DNA of 34,083 nt from Verrucomicrobiaceae bacterium. Lineage in GTDB: Bacteria > Verrucomicrobiota > Verrucomicrobiia > Verrucomicrobiales > DEV007. The notes under the pieces were generated by a model. The model searched no databases. It was given only the letters and a program-made list of their open reading frames with translations, and was not told the origin of the DNA. Position numbers and translations under genes: made by a program. Shown here piece by piece: positions 11,458-20,391 of the stretch. Location of the stretch: assembly GCA_009936795.1 (NCBI GenBank), contig JAACDM010000405.1:1-34083 (forward strand). The letters are read 5' to 3'. How positions within the stretch are numbered: the stretch's first letter is position 1; every line of letters begins with the position of its first letter.

Positions 11458-11931
11458 TCATTTCGCTTGCGAACGAAGTCCTTGGTAGAAACTGAGAGCC
11501 TCCTGGTATTCTGCCATTGCCGGCGCGTCGAAGACACCCCGCGTTAAAAGGATCTGGCCATCCTCCGCCAGATCCATGATGCGCGCACAAAGGTTGATCG
11601 CCATGCCCACCGCCCGCGTGTCGCCGGTAATCTGTTCTTCCATCTCGGACACTTCCCCTATGTGCAACCCAATACGCAGCACCATGAGCTCACCCTCACA
11701 AACCTCCTCACGAAGGAGACATTGCAATCGCAAAGCCGTCTCCACAGCGTCACTCGCCGTGCCGAACTTCACGAAAAAGCCATCACCCGTCTCGTTCAGG
11801 ATGCTCGCCCCCTGCAGATAGCTCAGACAGTGCTTAAAGATGCTATCGTGCCCCGCGATTTACCGCGTTTAGGCCTCCGTGCCGACGATGTCGGTAAAGA
11901 GGAGGACTGCTAGCTATTTCTCGGAGGCCAT
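11458..11931 (-). pseudogene. Class III adenylate/guanylate cyclase domain, broken by three stops
   Basis: Starting at ATG 11931 the frame reads MASEK, TAG (11914-11916), LAVLLFTDIVGTEA, TAA (11869-11871), TR, TAA (11860-11862), then IAGHDSIFKHCL, ETGDGFFVKFGTASDAV, LRIGLHIGEV and GMAINLCARIMDLAEDGQIL. These are class III cyclase landmarks: FTDIV metal site, TGDG metal site, and the ARIxxLAxxGQIL dimer-region motif. No frameshift is needed, only the three stops. The segment between FTDIV and TGDG also looks somewhat short. Position 16 bp downstream of the FG-GAP gene on the same strand suggests a former operon. The open 104-aa piece from GTG 11772 lacks both metal-binding motifs and should be inactive. 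Confidence 0.8.
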
Positions 11932-11947
11932 GATCGAAATGTGGCAA

Positions 11948-13153
11948 CTACAGACCGTCGTTCCACAAGACGCTTGTACCCGACTTACCAGCCACAATGA
12001 CGTCTTTCCAACCATTGCCGTCGAGATCGGCAACTCGGATCTGCAATCCAGTTCCTGGACCTTCGTTTGGCTTGCCCTTGGAAATCATCTTCTTGGCAAA
12101 CGTCTGATTGGTAAAATTGATGTCGTAGTAGTGAACCGTGATAGGATCTTTGGCACCGGGATCACGGCCAGAGTGAGCGAAGTAGCGTTTGCCCGTGATG
12201 AGTTCGGGTGCACCATCATTGTCGATATCGTCCCAAGCCAGCGCGTGGCCTTGAGCGAAGGACTTGTCGATCACGTGCTGTTTCCAATTGGTGCTCCCGT
12301 CTTTGTTCGGGTCGCGCTGCTCTTCCCAGTAAAGTCCGTAATTGTGCCCGTCAGCCCAGATGAGGTCGTTGCGCCCGTCCGCATTGATATCGAGAACGAA
12401 GATTGGACAACTGGCATGGGGCAGCACAAAGTCAGCGTGATAATACCAAGGGCCTGAAAACGGTCCGTCGTTGGGACACTCATACCAGCCATGTTTGAAA
12501 ACGATATCCTGTTTGCCGTCACCATTGATGTCTCCGAAGCCCATGCCGTGACCGTTGCCACGTTCACTTACAATGTGTTTGGTTAGGCTGGTTTTTCCGG
12601 AGCCGTCTTTCGTAAAACGCCAGATGAGGAGTGGATTCTTATCATTCCAGCTGTTCTCTATATACTCCGCGTTGCCATCACCATCAATGTCGTGGAGGAA
12701 AGTCATTTCGTTCTGATTCGTTTGAGTGTCCACGAATGGATGGATTTCCCAGAGCGCGGACTTGGTTAATCCAGCTTCGCCGGGGTTCTCATACCAGAAG
12801 ACTTGGGTCGTAGTGAACTCGCCCGCCACGACATCGAGCCAACCATCACCATTGACGTCATATACGTGGTCGCCGTGGTTCTGGGGATAGTCTTTGCCAA
12901 AGGGAAGGAGTTTGCGCAGACGCCGTTTCTCGGTGAATTCAGGCCCGGCATACCAGTTCTCACCAGCAACAATGTCAGTCTTGCCGTCGTTGTTGAGATC
13001 ACCGACGGCGCAGCCTTCGTTGTTGTCTTTGTGTAAGGCCTGAACACGGAAAGACAAGCTAGGTTTGTTATCAGCAGCAATGGCTGTCCAACCCAGGAAG
13101 CCGAGAGGCACCAGAAGCGGCGTGAGGAATAGAGGGAGAGTCACCTTGTTCAT
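11948..13153 (-). CDS. Secreted FG-GAP/VCBS-repeat beta-propeller protein
   Basis: This 401-aa protein has a signal peptide (MNKVTLPLFLTPLLVPLGFL then AIAA). It contains a full ring of FG-GAP/VCBS repeats with calcium-binding loops: DLNNDGKTD, DVNGDGWLD, DIDGDGNAE, DINGDGKQD, DINADGRND, DIDNDGAPE and DLDGNGWKD. Seven such loops fit a seven-bladed integrin-alpha-like propeller. Recurring W-Y-A-G/WYE motifs (ENWYAGPEF, HGWYECPNDG) are typical of environmental propeller proteins of this class. It is likely periplasmic or surface-exposed and binds Ca2+. The ligand is unknown. The broken cyclase gene follows 16 bp downstream on the same strand. Confidence 0.87.
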   Translation of the reverse strand: MNKVTLPLFLTPLLVPLGFLGWTAIAADNKPSLSFRVQALHKDNNEGCAVGDLNNDGKTDIVAGENWYAGPEFTEKRRLRKLLPFGKDYPQNHGDHVYDVNGDGWLDVVAGEFTTTQVFWYENPGEAGLTKSALWEIHPFVDTQTNQNEMTFLHDIDGDGNAEYIENSWNDKNPLLIWRFTKDGSGKTSLTKHIVSERGNGHGMGFGDINGDGKQDIVFKHGWYECPNDGPFSGPWYYHADFVLPHASCPIFVLDINADGRNDLIWADGHNYGLYWEEQRDPNKDGSTNWKQHVIDKSFAQGHALAWDDIDNDGAPELITGKRYFAHSGRDPGAKDPITVHYYDINFTNQTFAKKMISKGKPNEGPGTGLQIRVADLDGNGWKDVIVAGKSGTSVLWNDGL

Positions 13154-13203
13154 GCGGGAAGTGTAGGTGCAGGCGCAACCGCCTGTCGAGGCTCAGAAAC
13201 GAA

Positions 13204-13235
13204 AGAAGCCGAGGCGGATGACCACCTCGGCTTCT
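13204..13235 (-). terminator. Intrinsic terminator of the pseudopilin gene
   Basis: An 11-bp perfect stem, AGAAGCCGAGG (13204-13214) with CCTCGGCTTCT (13225-13235), has a 10-nt loop. Read on the minus strand it is followed by a T-rich run (TTCGTTTCTG). It lies 37 bp after the pseudopilin stop and separates that gene from the FG-GAP gene. Confidence 0.8.
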
Positions 13236-13271
13236 CGTGAATGATAGTCTTACCGACTAAATAGAGTAGGA

Positions 13272-13949
13272 CTACTCGTCAGAAGTGGCCGCGCGGCGGC
13301 GCTTCAGAGGGTTGAGAACTTCGATGTTCTCGTCTTCAACGATGTCATCAATCTTGAAGATGTTGGGATCCCCATTGGGTGCAGGAATGGTGCCATCCCT
13401 GGTGAGCTTGATCGCGCTGGCAGAGCCGTCGAGGAAACCAACGATAGCTTTGTTCAACTTCGTCCAAACGTGGCTCTTGTCCTCATATTGACCGATCTCA
13501 CCGGTGGTGAAGCCGTCAGCAAGCACAGGAGTCGCACCTTTGTTAGAATCAGTCAAACCACTGACGTAGGCCCAGTGATTCTCACCAGCTTCGAGAGCGT
13601 TGTCGCCATCTTCAAACTCCTCATCGGGAGCTTGTTTAGGATTACAGAACATCCGATCACTCTGCAGGTAGAAGATCTTCTCGACGTCACAAGTGTCGGG
13701 GAAGAGTTCGCGGAGAGCTTCGTTCGAGCTGCCCGTGCCTTCTGGATAGAGCCCACCGTAATCACCCGAATAGAGGGCCATGTAAGTGAGAATACTTTGG
13801 ACGTTCTTGGTGGCAGGAATCACGCGTGCGGTGAGACGTGCTTTGCCGATCATTGGTGTCGCGACCGTCGCGAGAATCGCGATAATCGTGATCACCACCA
13901 ACAGTTCGATCAAGGCGAAGCCTCGATCCTTTCTGAGTCTGGTTATCAT
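13272..13949 (-). CDS. Prepilin-type (type II secretion pseudopilin-like) protein
   Basis: This 225-aa protein starts MITRLRKDRG, then FALIELLVVITIIAILATVA. That is a prepilin-peptidase site (cleavage after Gly10, Phe at +1, Glu at +5) and the long N-terminal hydrophobic helix. The usual T in GFTLIELLVV is A here, which is tolerated. The C-terminal part (WAYVSGLTDSNKGATPVLAD, VGFLDGSA) resembles the many secreted pseudopilin-like proteins of Planctomycetota/Verrucomicrobiota with a xxP.lAD and DGS.. pattern. It is exported and methylated by a prepilin peptidase, then inserted in the inner membrane or a pseudopilus. No other secretion genes are adjacent. The tail is basic/acidic (RRRAATSDE). 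Confidence 0.85.
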   Translation of the reverse strand: MITRLRKDRGFALIELLVVITIIAILATVATPMIGKARLTARVIPATKNVQSILTYMALYSGDYGGLYPEGTGSSNEALRELFPDTCDVEKIFYLQSDRMFCNPKQAPDEEFEDGDNALEAGENHWAYVSGLTDSNKGATPVLADGFTTGEIGQYEDKSHVWTKLNKAIVGFLDGSASAIKLTRDGTIPAPNGDPNIFKIDDIVEDENIEVLNPLKRRRAATSDE

Positions 13950-13984
13950 GCTTTTGTGTTTTAGGTATTTATTGCGGTTTATAG

Positions 13985-14000
13985 TGCCTCTTGAGAGGCA
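13985..14000. promoter_or_regulatory. Inverted repeat upstream of the pseudopilin gene
   Basis: TGCCTCT-TG-AGAGGCA is a perfect repeat of 7-bp arms with a 2-bp centre, 35 bp upstream of the pseudopilin ATG. The 2-nt centre makes an RNA hairpin unlikely, so a protein-binding site is the better reading. No regulator is known. Confidence 0.3.
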
Positions 14001-14167
14001 GGTATGATGGGACAGAAGGATAACTTATGGTATCCACATATCCAACATGACTATCACCTGTGGTAGAAAGCCACGGCAAGGACATTTCTCGGCTAAACCA
14101 GTGTTTTTCTCAGATGTTTCATAGCGAAATTGCAGAGATTTCTTATCTGTTTGTTTGAATCATGATG

Positions 14168-14181
14168 GTTTCCATGGAAAC
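14168..14181. promoter_or_regulatory. Perfect 14-bp palindrome upstream of the zinc-ribbon gene
   Basis: GTTTCCATGGAAAC is a perfect palindrome 48 bp before the ATG at 14230, in an otherwise featureless divergent intergenic region (13950-14229). Position and symmetry suggest an operator for a dimeric regulator. This is inferred from symmetry only. Confidence 0.3.
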
Positions 14182-14229
14182 ACTAAGAAACTTATCAATT
14201 CTTGATATTGAATGGGAGCCAACCTTTCG

Positions 14230-16005
14230 ATGAGCCACTCTGATCAGCCCCCTGGGGCCGCGCCTGTCTTCCCAGACGTTCTTCGGTTTGGCTGCCCCGC
14301 TTGTCAGCAGGAATTGAGCATCCCTGGGACTCTCGCAGGTGTTGAGGGCCCGTGTCTTCACTGCCATGTTGGCATCGCTGCACCTATTCCAGCGAGCCAG
14401 CTTCCTGCCCGGGTGCTCCAGGCCCAGCCACCTTCTCCACCATCGCCGCCTCCTCCCCCGGTTGCGCCTCGGCTCCCGGTTGCGCCTGCTCCCGCACGGG
14501 ACGCTATCTCAGGGCTACCAGTCGCGGCGCCCGCACCTTCTCCCCCTCAGCCCGTCTTGGCATCGGAACCCCGCCATGTGCTCTGTCAGGCCTGCGGTTG
14601 CGAACTTGCCATTGATCCCAGCATGGCCCATCTGCCCGGTGGTCCCTGCCCGCGCTGCCAGCCCTGGATCGATCTCTCGGGCAATCAGTCGCCACCCGTA
14701 GCGCCACCACCTCAAACTCCTGCACCAGCCCCGACTCGCGAAATAGCCGCAGAAACTTCGGCACCTCCGTCTCGTCGACGGCCTCCAAGCCCATCGGCCA
14801 CCGGGCCGGAATCTCCTTCGGTATCGAGCAGACCAGTCTCCGAACTAAACAAGACTACGGAGAGTTTTGAGCCTGAGATGAATTTCCCGAAGCTGGATAA
14901 TCTTGAAGAGCCGAACCTCGACCAGCCCCCTCCCCAAAGCGAACGCCGACGCGTCAAAAGGCGTAAGCGCAAACGCCAGCTCCCTCCCGAGTTTTACGTA
15001 GGTCATGCCGCTGGCGAACTTGACGCACGTGGCCAGGAATCAGCTGGCAAAATGCGACGTAGCCAATTTCCGAACGAGAAAGGTGGCTCCCGTCAGCGAA
15101 AAACGACTTCAGCATTTCCGTCTGAGGAAGGTGAATCTGGGCTCTTCCGTTGGCTTCCCGTCATGTTTGGAATCCTCATCCCACTCCTGGCTGGATTCTT
15201 TGTAGCACTCCACTTTGACATCGTGCGTGCAGAGGATCTTCGTTTCAGGGAAGCGAAATCTTCCTCAACTAACACTGGAAACGACACCCTTGCTGACAGC
15301 GTAGAACGAACAGAAGTAGAATTAAGCGGCAAGGCTAAGGACGCCTACACTGCCATCGATACGACATTTCGGGCCTTCTTTGAATCCGACACATGGGAAG
15401 AGGCGGTAGTCCATCTTGCTCTCGATCACCTGCCCGAGAATAGCGAGGCTCTATCATTCTTAAAATTGTTCCCCCGTGAAGAATACCAAGAAGCAGCGAT
15501 CAAGCTGATCGACTTTGCACGCATTCCAAAAACAGAACGTTTCATCTTCACCACGCATGTTTCGCGCGGCATCGATAACTTTGGCGACCCACGCATCACA
15601 TTCCTCATCGGCGAAGAACAAGAACAAGGCCCTCCCAAGATCCATGCCCTCCAGCTCTATCAAAGCTGGAAAGCTACACTGACGGAGTTCTTAGAAACAC
15701 CTGAAGCCACCAGAAATCGATTCTATGCGGAAGTTCGGCTATCAGATTTCGAAAATACCTTCGCGCTCCCTGATGATGGTGACTATGTGAAGTTGGAGGT
15801 TCGTGATCTCTTGGCCAAACATATCAGGACCAAGGCAGCCTATGTGCGGAAAGATTCCTGGGCCGGCATACGGCTACTCAACACCTTGAACCAAGATTAC
15901 TCCAAAGCGGTCGTCGATCTAGAATGGCTCAAAGGCCCCACTGGAGACGCCTTCGTCCACATCGATGGCATCCATGCCTCGAACTGGGGCGACTTTCCAA
16001 AGTGA
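14230..16005 (+). CDS. Membrane protein with two N-terminal zinc ribbons and proline-rich linker
   Basis: This 591-aa protein is not recognised as a named family. Two zinc-ribbon-like segments begin near the N-terminus: FGCPACQQEL...CLHC and VLCQACGCEL...CPRC, each with two CxxC pairs. Between and after them is a long Pro/Ala/Ser-rich stretch. A basic cluster RRRVKRRKRKR follows. A single membrane helix, WLPVMFGILIPLLAGFFVAL, lies near residue 320, and the C-terminal 250 residues are predicted periplasmic. A zinc-ribbon cytoplasmic head with one TM helix and periplasmic tail recurs in Verrucomicrobiota/Planctomycetota proteins of unknown role. I chose ATG 14230 because GGGAG lies upstream. 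ATG 14212 is in frame and possible. Nothing supports a specific function. Confidence 0.75.
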   Translation: MSHSDQPPGAAPVFPDVLRFGCPACQQELSIPGTLAGVEGPCLHCHVGIAAPIPASQLPARVLQAQPPSPPSPPPPPVAPRLPVAPAPARDAISGLPVAAPAPSPPQPVLASEPRHVLCQACGCELAIDPSMAHLPGGPCPRCQPWIDLSGNQSPPVAPPPQTPAPAPTREIAAETSAPPSRRRPPSPSATGPESPSVSSRPVSELNKTTESFEPEMNFPKLDNLEEPNLDQPPPQSERRRVKRRKRKRQLPPEFYVGHAAGELDARGQESAGKMRRSQFPNEKGGSRQRKTTSAFPSEEGESGLFRWLPVMFGILIPLLAGFFVALHFDIVRAEDLRFREAKSSSTNTGNDTLADSVERTEVELSGKAKDAYTAIDTTFRAFFESDTWEEAVVHLALDHLPENSEALSFLKLFPREEYQEAAIKLIDFARIPKTERFIFTTHVSRGIDNFGDPRITFLIGEEQEQGPPKIHALQLYQSWKATLTEFLETPEATRNRFYAEVRLSDFENTFALPDDGDYVKLEVRDLLAKHIRTKAAYVRKDSWAGIRLLNTLNQDYSKAVVDLEWLKGPTGDAFVHIDGIHASNWGDFPK

Positions 16006-16010
16006 TCTCC

Positions 16011-16151
16011 TTAGCGGCGCCTACCGTAGGCCAAGCCATCGAGGATGGGTTTCATGACGCGATCCCATTCCGCATACCTCGGGATCTCGCCCTTTAAGAC
16101 TAACAATAGCAATTGCAGACAAGGCGAGAATGATTGAAGCAGGCTTTCCAT
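16011..16151 (-). other. Short ORF, possibly the 3' remnant of a decayed gene
   Basis: This minus-strand frame encodes 46 aa ending GEIPRYAEWDRVMKPILDG plus a basic tail. That tail looks like genuine protein C-terminus, while the first 20 residues are Leu-rich and unconvincing. A second frame over the same bases gives a 42-aa peptide with a signal-like start, so the reading is ambiguous. It converges on the zinc-ribbon gene with 5 bp between stops. The rest of 16006-16267 holds nothing I recognise. Confidence 0.25.
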
Positions 16152-16267
16152 GTATTCTCATGAACCGTCGTTCTCCCGCGCAAAGTTCTGTTTACAAATA
16201 CTAAACAGGCTTTCACCCACGACTTGTTTGCATTGTCAATCAGGCCAAACCCAGGCAGCCTCGCCGT

Positions 16268-16990
16268 ATGATTGCACGCACCTACCTCATCACAGGAGCC
16301 AGTAAAGGAATCGGCTACGCCACCGCGCGTCGTTTGGGCGATGCGGGGCACACGGTTATTGGCATGGCTCGGACAGAACCTGCAGGCCCCTTTCCAGGCC
16401 CATTCGTCACCGCTGATCTCGCTGATCGAAACGCCACAGCAGAGGCTCTACGTGGAATCACACAATCGCACGGCATTGATGGCATTCTCAACAACGTCGG
16501 GCTCGTCAACCCCGCTCCACTTGAAGAGATCACGTTAGAGCAACTCGACCAGGTGCTCGATCTCAATCTCCGCGTTGCCCTGCAAACAACTCAAGCAGCG
16601 CTCCCTCATATGAAACAACAACGATGGGGTCGCATCGTACAGACGTCCAGCCTCGTAACCGTGGGTGTGCCCTTCCGCACTAGCTATGCGGCAGCGAAGT
16701 CCGGGCTTATCAGTTTCACCAGAAGTTGGTCGTTAGAACTTGCACCCCACGCGATCACTGTCAATGCCGTTGCTCCTGGCCCAGTTGAGACAGAACTCTT
16801 CAACACCAACAACCCGCCCGGAAGTGAGAGTCGTCAGCGCTACATTGATAACATTCCCCTAAAAAGAACCGGCACCCCAGACGAGCTTGCCGCGATCAAT
16901 GCTTTTTTGTTAGGCGAAGACTCTGGGTTTATCACCGGCCAAACAATTTACGTCGACGGTGGTTCCAGCACCGGTCACGCGCCATTCTAA
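16268..16990 (+). CDS. Short-chain dehydrogenase/reductase (SDR family)
   Basis: This 240-aa cytoplasmic classical SDR has the cofactor motif TGASKGIG (residues 9-16), NNVG (75-78) in place of NNAG, the catalytic Ser at 128 (TSS), and YxxxK at Tyr140/Lys144. The C-terminal GFITGQTIYVDGGSS is characteristic of the FabG-like branch. It is an NAD(P)-dependent oxidoreductase; 3-oxoacyl-ACP reductase or a sugar/alcohol dehydrogenase are both possible, and the substrate cannot be read from sequence. No fatty-acid genes are adjacent. No Shine-Dalgarno is visible before ATG 16268. It stands alone between a featureless 260-bp gap and the decayed secretin-like locus. Confidence 0.92.
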   Translation: MIARTYLITGASKGIGYATARRLGDAGHTVIGMARTEPAGPFPGPFVTADLADRNATAEALRGITQSHGIDGILNNVGLVNPAPLEEITLEQLDQVLDLNLRVALQTTQAALPHMKQQRWGRIVQTSSLVTVGVPFRTSYAAAKSGLISFTRSWSLELAPHAITVNAVAPGPVETELFNTNNPPGSESRQRYIDNIPLKRTGTPDELAAINAFLLGEDSGFITGQTIYVDGGSSTGHAPF

Positions 16991-17053
16991 GTTGGCTTAA
17001 AGGATATCTTTTTCATTAATAATATAGCTGCAAAAGTAGCGCTTATGTAGCGG

Positions 17054-18535
17054 GTGATGCGCAGCTTATTACCGCTAGTCTATCAACTGACTTTGGCACA
17101 CGACCAAGATCCCTTTGCCAATAACGCCCAAGAGGTAAGAGCACCAAGAGATGCAGCGATCGATAATTCTATCGCAAAGAACATCGCGATTGTCGTAGAA
17201 TCCATTGCAGTCGATCACACCGACCTCCTGCGCGCATAGCGCAAGGAGGGCAAAGACACTCGACTTCGGGAAGACGTTGGCAAACTTGTACAGGCGGGCG
17301 CAGCAGAGCTCGTCGAAATCACCCAGTTGGTCACACGCAGCGGACAGCCGACTGCCGACGCTGTCCGAGTCAATGGTTGAGGTCATCTATCCGACGGAAT
17401 ATGATCTACCGGGGTTGCCTCAGAAAGTTCACGGAACAATCGAAGCCCCCTCTAAGATTATCACTCCCGCGACCCCAACCGCTTTTAAGACTCGGAGCAT
17501 TGGCTTTATTGTGAAGGCCGCGCCACAGCTTGGCCCAGGTGGTGAGATCATCAATATAGAGTTGGTTTCCGAGATGACTACACATGAACGGGACGCCGTG
17601 AGCGGCCAGCGAGAGGTGCAAATTACTTACCCTCTCTTTCACACCATGAAAGTGACGACAAACCTTCCAGCCCGCGCGGGGGAATACATGCTTGCTAGAG
17701 TCTATACGCCACCGGAGGAATCCCATGCGTTGAAGGAAGGGAAATCTCTAGACGACGAGAAGCGCATCATGGTCTTCGTCCGAGGACTCTTCTTACCATC
17801 GCCGACACCCGCTCGGTTAAGAACTCTTTGACAGAACAAGAACACTCCATCGAAACCATGGAACTCTCTTCTCTCGCAATTCCCGTTTGCACTACATGGC
17901 TCGGCTCAGCAGGGCTTTGTCACTGACAAGATGGCATAGGTCACATCGCCATTAAGCTAGAAGTCATTCAGGTGGATCGAAACCAAGCTGCCCAACTGTT
18001 GAGCCAACCGCGAAACGCCACCAACGCAACAGCCTTGCGCTATCAACTAGAGCCATTGATTGAGGCATCAAAAGCCAAAGTCATCAAAACCACGTAGGTC
18101 GTCACAAGATCGGGGCAGCGCGCAAAGACCGAGTCCATCCTCGAGAAAATTTATCGCGGCGAGTTTGATCCTGCGGAACTGCCACAACAAGTGACCGGAC
18201 CACTCACGGCTAATAATGTGATTTCCGCACCGGCCCATGGAACGACGTATGAAATGCGCCCAGAAAGCACCACTCTTCGAGTGGATCTCCAGATCGGCCT
18301 CGATGGCAATTCGATCGATCTAAGTCTGGATTCAGAGATCGCACATCAACTTAGGAACAGCACCGATGGCCAGGACGAAGCTCTAGTTAACCTGCCGGTA
18401 TTCAGAACGCAGCGAGGTCGGGCCAACATCCCGGTCATCAGTGGCGACTCCGCCTTGTTAGGCGTTCATTCCGTTCGTAATAAAACGGCACCAACATCGG
18501 TCTTTACAACTTGGTCTGCGTCACGGCTACGGTGA
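17054..18535 (+). pseudogene. Secretin-like protein with two homologous halves, heavily decayed
   Basis: Conceptual translation across frames gives two related modules. Module A reads ELVEITQLVTRSGQP, then after a +1 shift near 17375, EVIYPTEYDLPGLPQ, ITPATPTAFKTRSIGF and IMVFVRG. Module B reads KVIKTT-stop-VVTRSGQRAKTES, EKIYRGEFDPAELPQQV and TTYEMRPESTTLRVDLQIG. The pattern VxRSGQ.....IYPTEYxPPELP...TPTAFxTR is known from secretin-domain proteins of Verrucomicrobiota. Lesions are TAG at 17237, shifts near 17375 and 17805, TGA at 17924 and TAG at 18095. The C-terminal LGG-type secretin signature is not visible. No functional product is expected. Open 208-aa and 114-aa pieces here are fragments of it. 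Confidence 0.7.
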
Positions 18536-18627
18536 AGACCAACAGTAAGAAGTAGGACTCCCGTCTGACTTGCCACTAACCGGCGGGTCTTACCGGATTG
18601 CGACTGGTGTTCTTCCGGCATCTGTTC

Positions 18628-20391
18628 ATGGTTGCGGGGATGAGAGCCTCCGTATCCGAGAATCGTAGCTACCGACTTCTTCGTCTTTGGCCCGCGTGGT
18701 TGTTAGTAGCCTGCATTCTGATCGCCCGGTTCGGGACTGGCTCTGTCGACGATGGCCCAGCGACGCTCTGGATGATTCCTGCCTTTGGACCCTTTCTTTG
18801 CAGTTTCCTCATCCTCCTGCTCTGGCTCTTTGCCAGTCGGGCAACCGGTCGAGAACGCCTGGTTGGCTTCTTTGGCATGATTGTCGCTATCGTCATGACG
18901 GTAGTGCTGGCGCACCCAACAATGCGAGGACCAGCAACAACGATGCTCATCGTGCCAATGGCAGTCGTTGGTTTCGTTATCGGCGCTACCATTGGGAATT
19001 CTTGGTTGTCGCCTAGGAGAACCTTACTCGCCCTCTTGTTAGGTACTATCGGGGCCAGCTACTCGCTCACGCTCAGAAGTGAAGGAATGTGGGGAGACGA
19101 TCTTTCGAACGAGTATGCCTGGCGCTGGAAGAAGACGACAGAACAGCAACTCGTCGAATCTACCAGCAGCGTCCTATCAACTCGTAAATCCTCTATGGAC
19201 CCGGCGCTCTTTGCCGGTCTTGCGCAACCGGAGTGGCCAGGATTTCGTGGTCCAGATCGCTCTGGGATTCAACGGGGAACCAAACTCGCAACGACTTGGG
19301 AGACCCAACCTCCGAAGGAACTCTGGCGGATCAATGTAGGGCCCGCTTGGTCGTCCTTTGTCGTGGCTGGCAAACTACTCTTCACTCAAGAGCAGCGAGG
19401 CGATCAGGAAGCCGTGCTTTGCTATCATGGAGACACGGGTGAGGAAGTCTGGAAACATTCCGTCGAAGAGCGATTCGACGAACCGTTAGGAGGTCCTGGT
19501 CCTAGAGCAACGCCAACACTTAACGAGGGCGCACTTTACGTGATGGGAGCCAGTGGTTGGCTTCAACGGCTCGACGCCCGTAGCGGGAATCTCACATGGA
19601 AACAGGATCTCCGGCAAGTAGCCAATCGAAAGCCCCCGATGTGGGGTTTTGCCTCCTCGCCATTGATTGTTAATGGGCTTGTAATAGTCTATGCCGGTGG
19701 CGAGGTTGACAAAGGCACGGTCGCCTTTGATTGCGCTAGTGGAAAACTTAGGTGGTCGGCTCCAGCCGGAAACGACTCTTATGCCTCGCCGCACCTTTGT
19801 TATTTAGGCGGTAAATCCTATGTCACAATGCCAACCAATCTCGGGTTCGACCTCCTTGATCCGACAACCGGCCAGGTAGCCCTCGCTTACGATTGGAGCC
19901 ACAAAGGCTACCGCTCGATGCAACCGATCGTCGTCGCTGGAGATTCCTTGGTCATCCCTAGCGGCATGGGCTCCGGTACCCGGCGCATCCGCATCACGCC
20001 GAACGAAAGTGGCATAGACACCAGAGATCTGTGGACCTCGCGAAGACTGAAACCCGATTTCAACGACTGCGTGTCCTTTGAGGGCAATCTCTATGGATTC
20101 GACAATTCCATCTTCACCTGCGTCAGTCTTGAGGACGGAGAGCGAAAGTGGAAAGGCGGACGTTATGGTAAAGGGCAGGTGCTATTGCTAGAAGATTCTC
20201 GCTTGCTACTCGTCGCATCAGAACGCGGTGACATCGTTCTCCTTCGAGCAGATCCGGCGTCTCATCAGGAAGTGGCCCGCTTTCAAGTCTTCGACAGCAA
20301 GACGTGGAATCCCCCCGTCGTCATCGGTGATCGACTTTACCATCGCAATGCCGAACAAGCCGTGTGCTACCAGCTGCCTCTGGCAGACTGA
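18628..20391 (+). CDS. Membrane-anchored PQQ-type beta-propeller protein
   Basis: This protein of about 587 aa (597 if TTG 18598 is used) begins with five predicted membrane helices: WPAWLLVACILIARFG, WMIPAFGPFLCSFLILLLWL, GFFGMIVAIVMTVVLA, MLIVPMAVVGFVIGATIG and TLLALLLGTIGASYSLTL. A propeller follows, opening with PEWPGFRGPDRSG, the hallmark of PQQ-like repeat proteins related to BamB. Blade motifs include LLCYHGDTGEEVWKHSV-type, LDARSGNLTWKQDL, FDCASGKLRWSAP and LLDPTTGQV. It probably sits in the inner membrane with the propeller in the periplasm. PQQ binding is not shown, since no dehydrogenase residues are recognised. The frame is intact, unlike its neighbours. Start is uncertain among TTG 18598, ATG 18628 and ATG 18640. 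Confidence 0.85.
   Translation: MVAGMRASVSENRSYRLLRLWPAWLLVACILIARFGTGSVDDGPATLWMIPAFGPFLCSFLILLLWLFASRATGRERLVGFFGMIVAIVMTVVLAHPTMRGPATTMLIVPMAVVGFVIGATIGNSWLSPRRTLLALLLGTIGASYSLTLRSEGMWGDDLSNEYAWRWKKTTEQQLVESTSSVLSTRKSSMDPALFAGLAQPEWPGFRGPDRSGIQRGTKLATTWETQPPKELWRINVGPAWSSFVVAGKLLFTQEQRGDQEAVLCYHGDTGEEVWKHSVEERFDEPLGGPGPRATPTLNEGALYVMGASGWLQRLDARSGNLTWKQDLRQVANRKPPMWGFASSPLIVNGLVIVYAGGEVDKGTVAFDCASGKLRWSAPAGNDSYASPHLCYLGGKSYVTMPTNLGFDLLDPTTGQVALAYDWSHKGYRSMQPIVVAGDSLVIPSGMGSGTRRIRITPNESGIDTRDLWTSRRLKPDFNDCVSFEGNLYGFDNSIFTCVSLEDGERKWKGGRYGKGQVLLLEDSRLLLVASERGDIVLLRADPASHQEVARFQVFDSKTWNPPVVIGDRLYHRNAEQAVCYQLPLAD

Noticed and set aside
11879-12457. 192-aa plus-strand ORF
   Set aside because: Antisense to the FG-GAP propeller, whose calcium-loop repeats confirm the minus strand.
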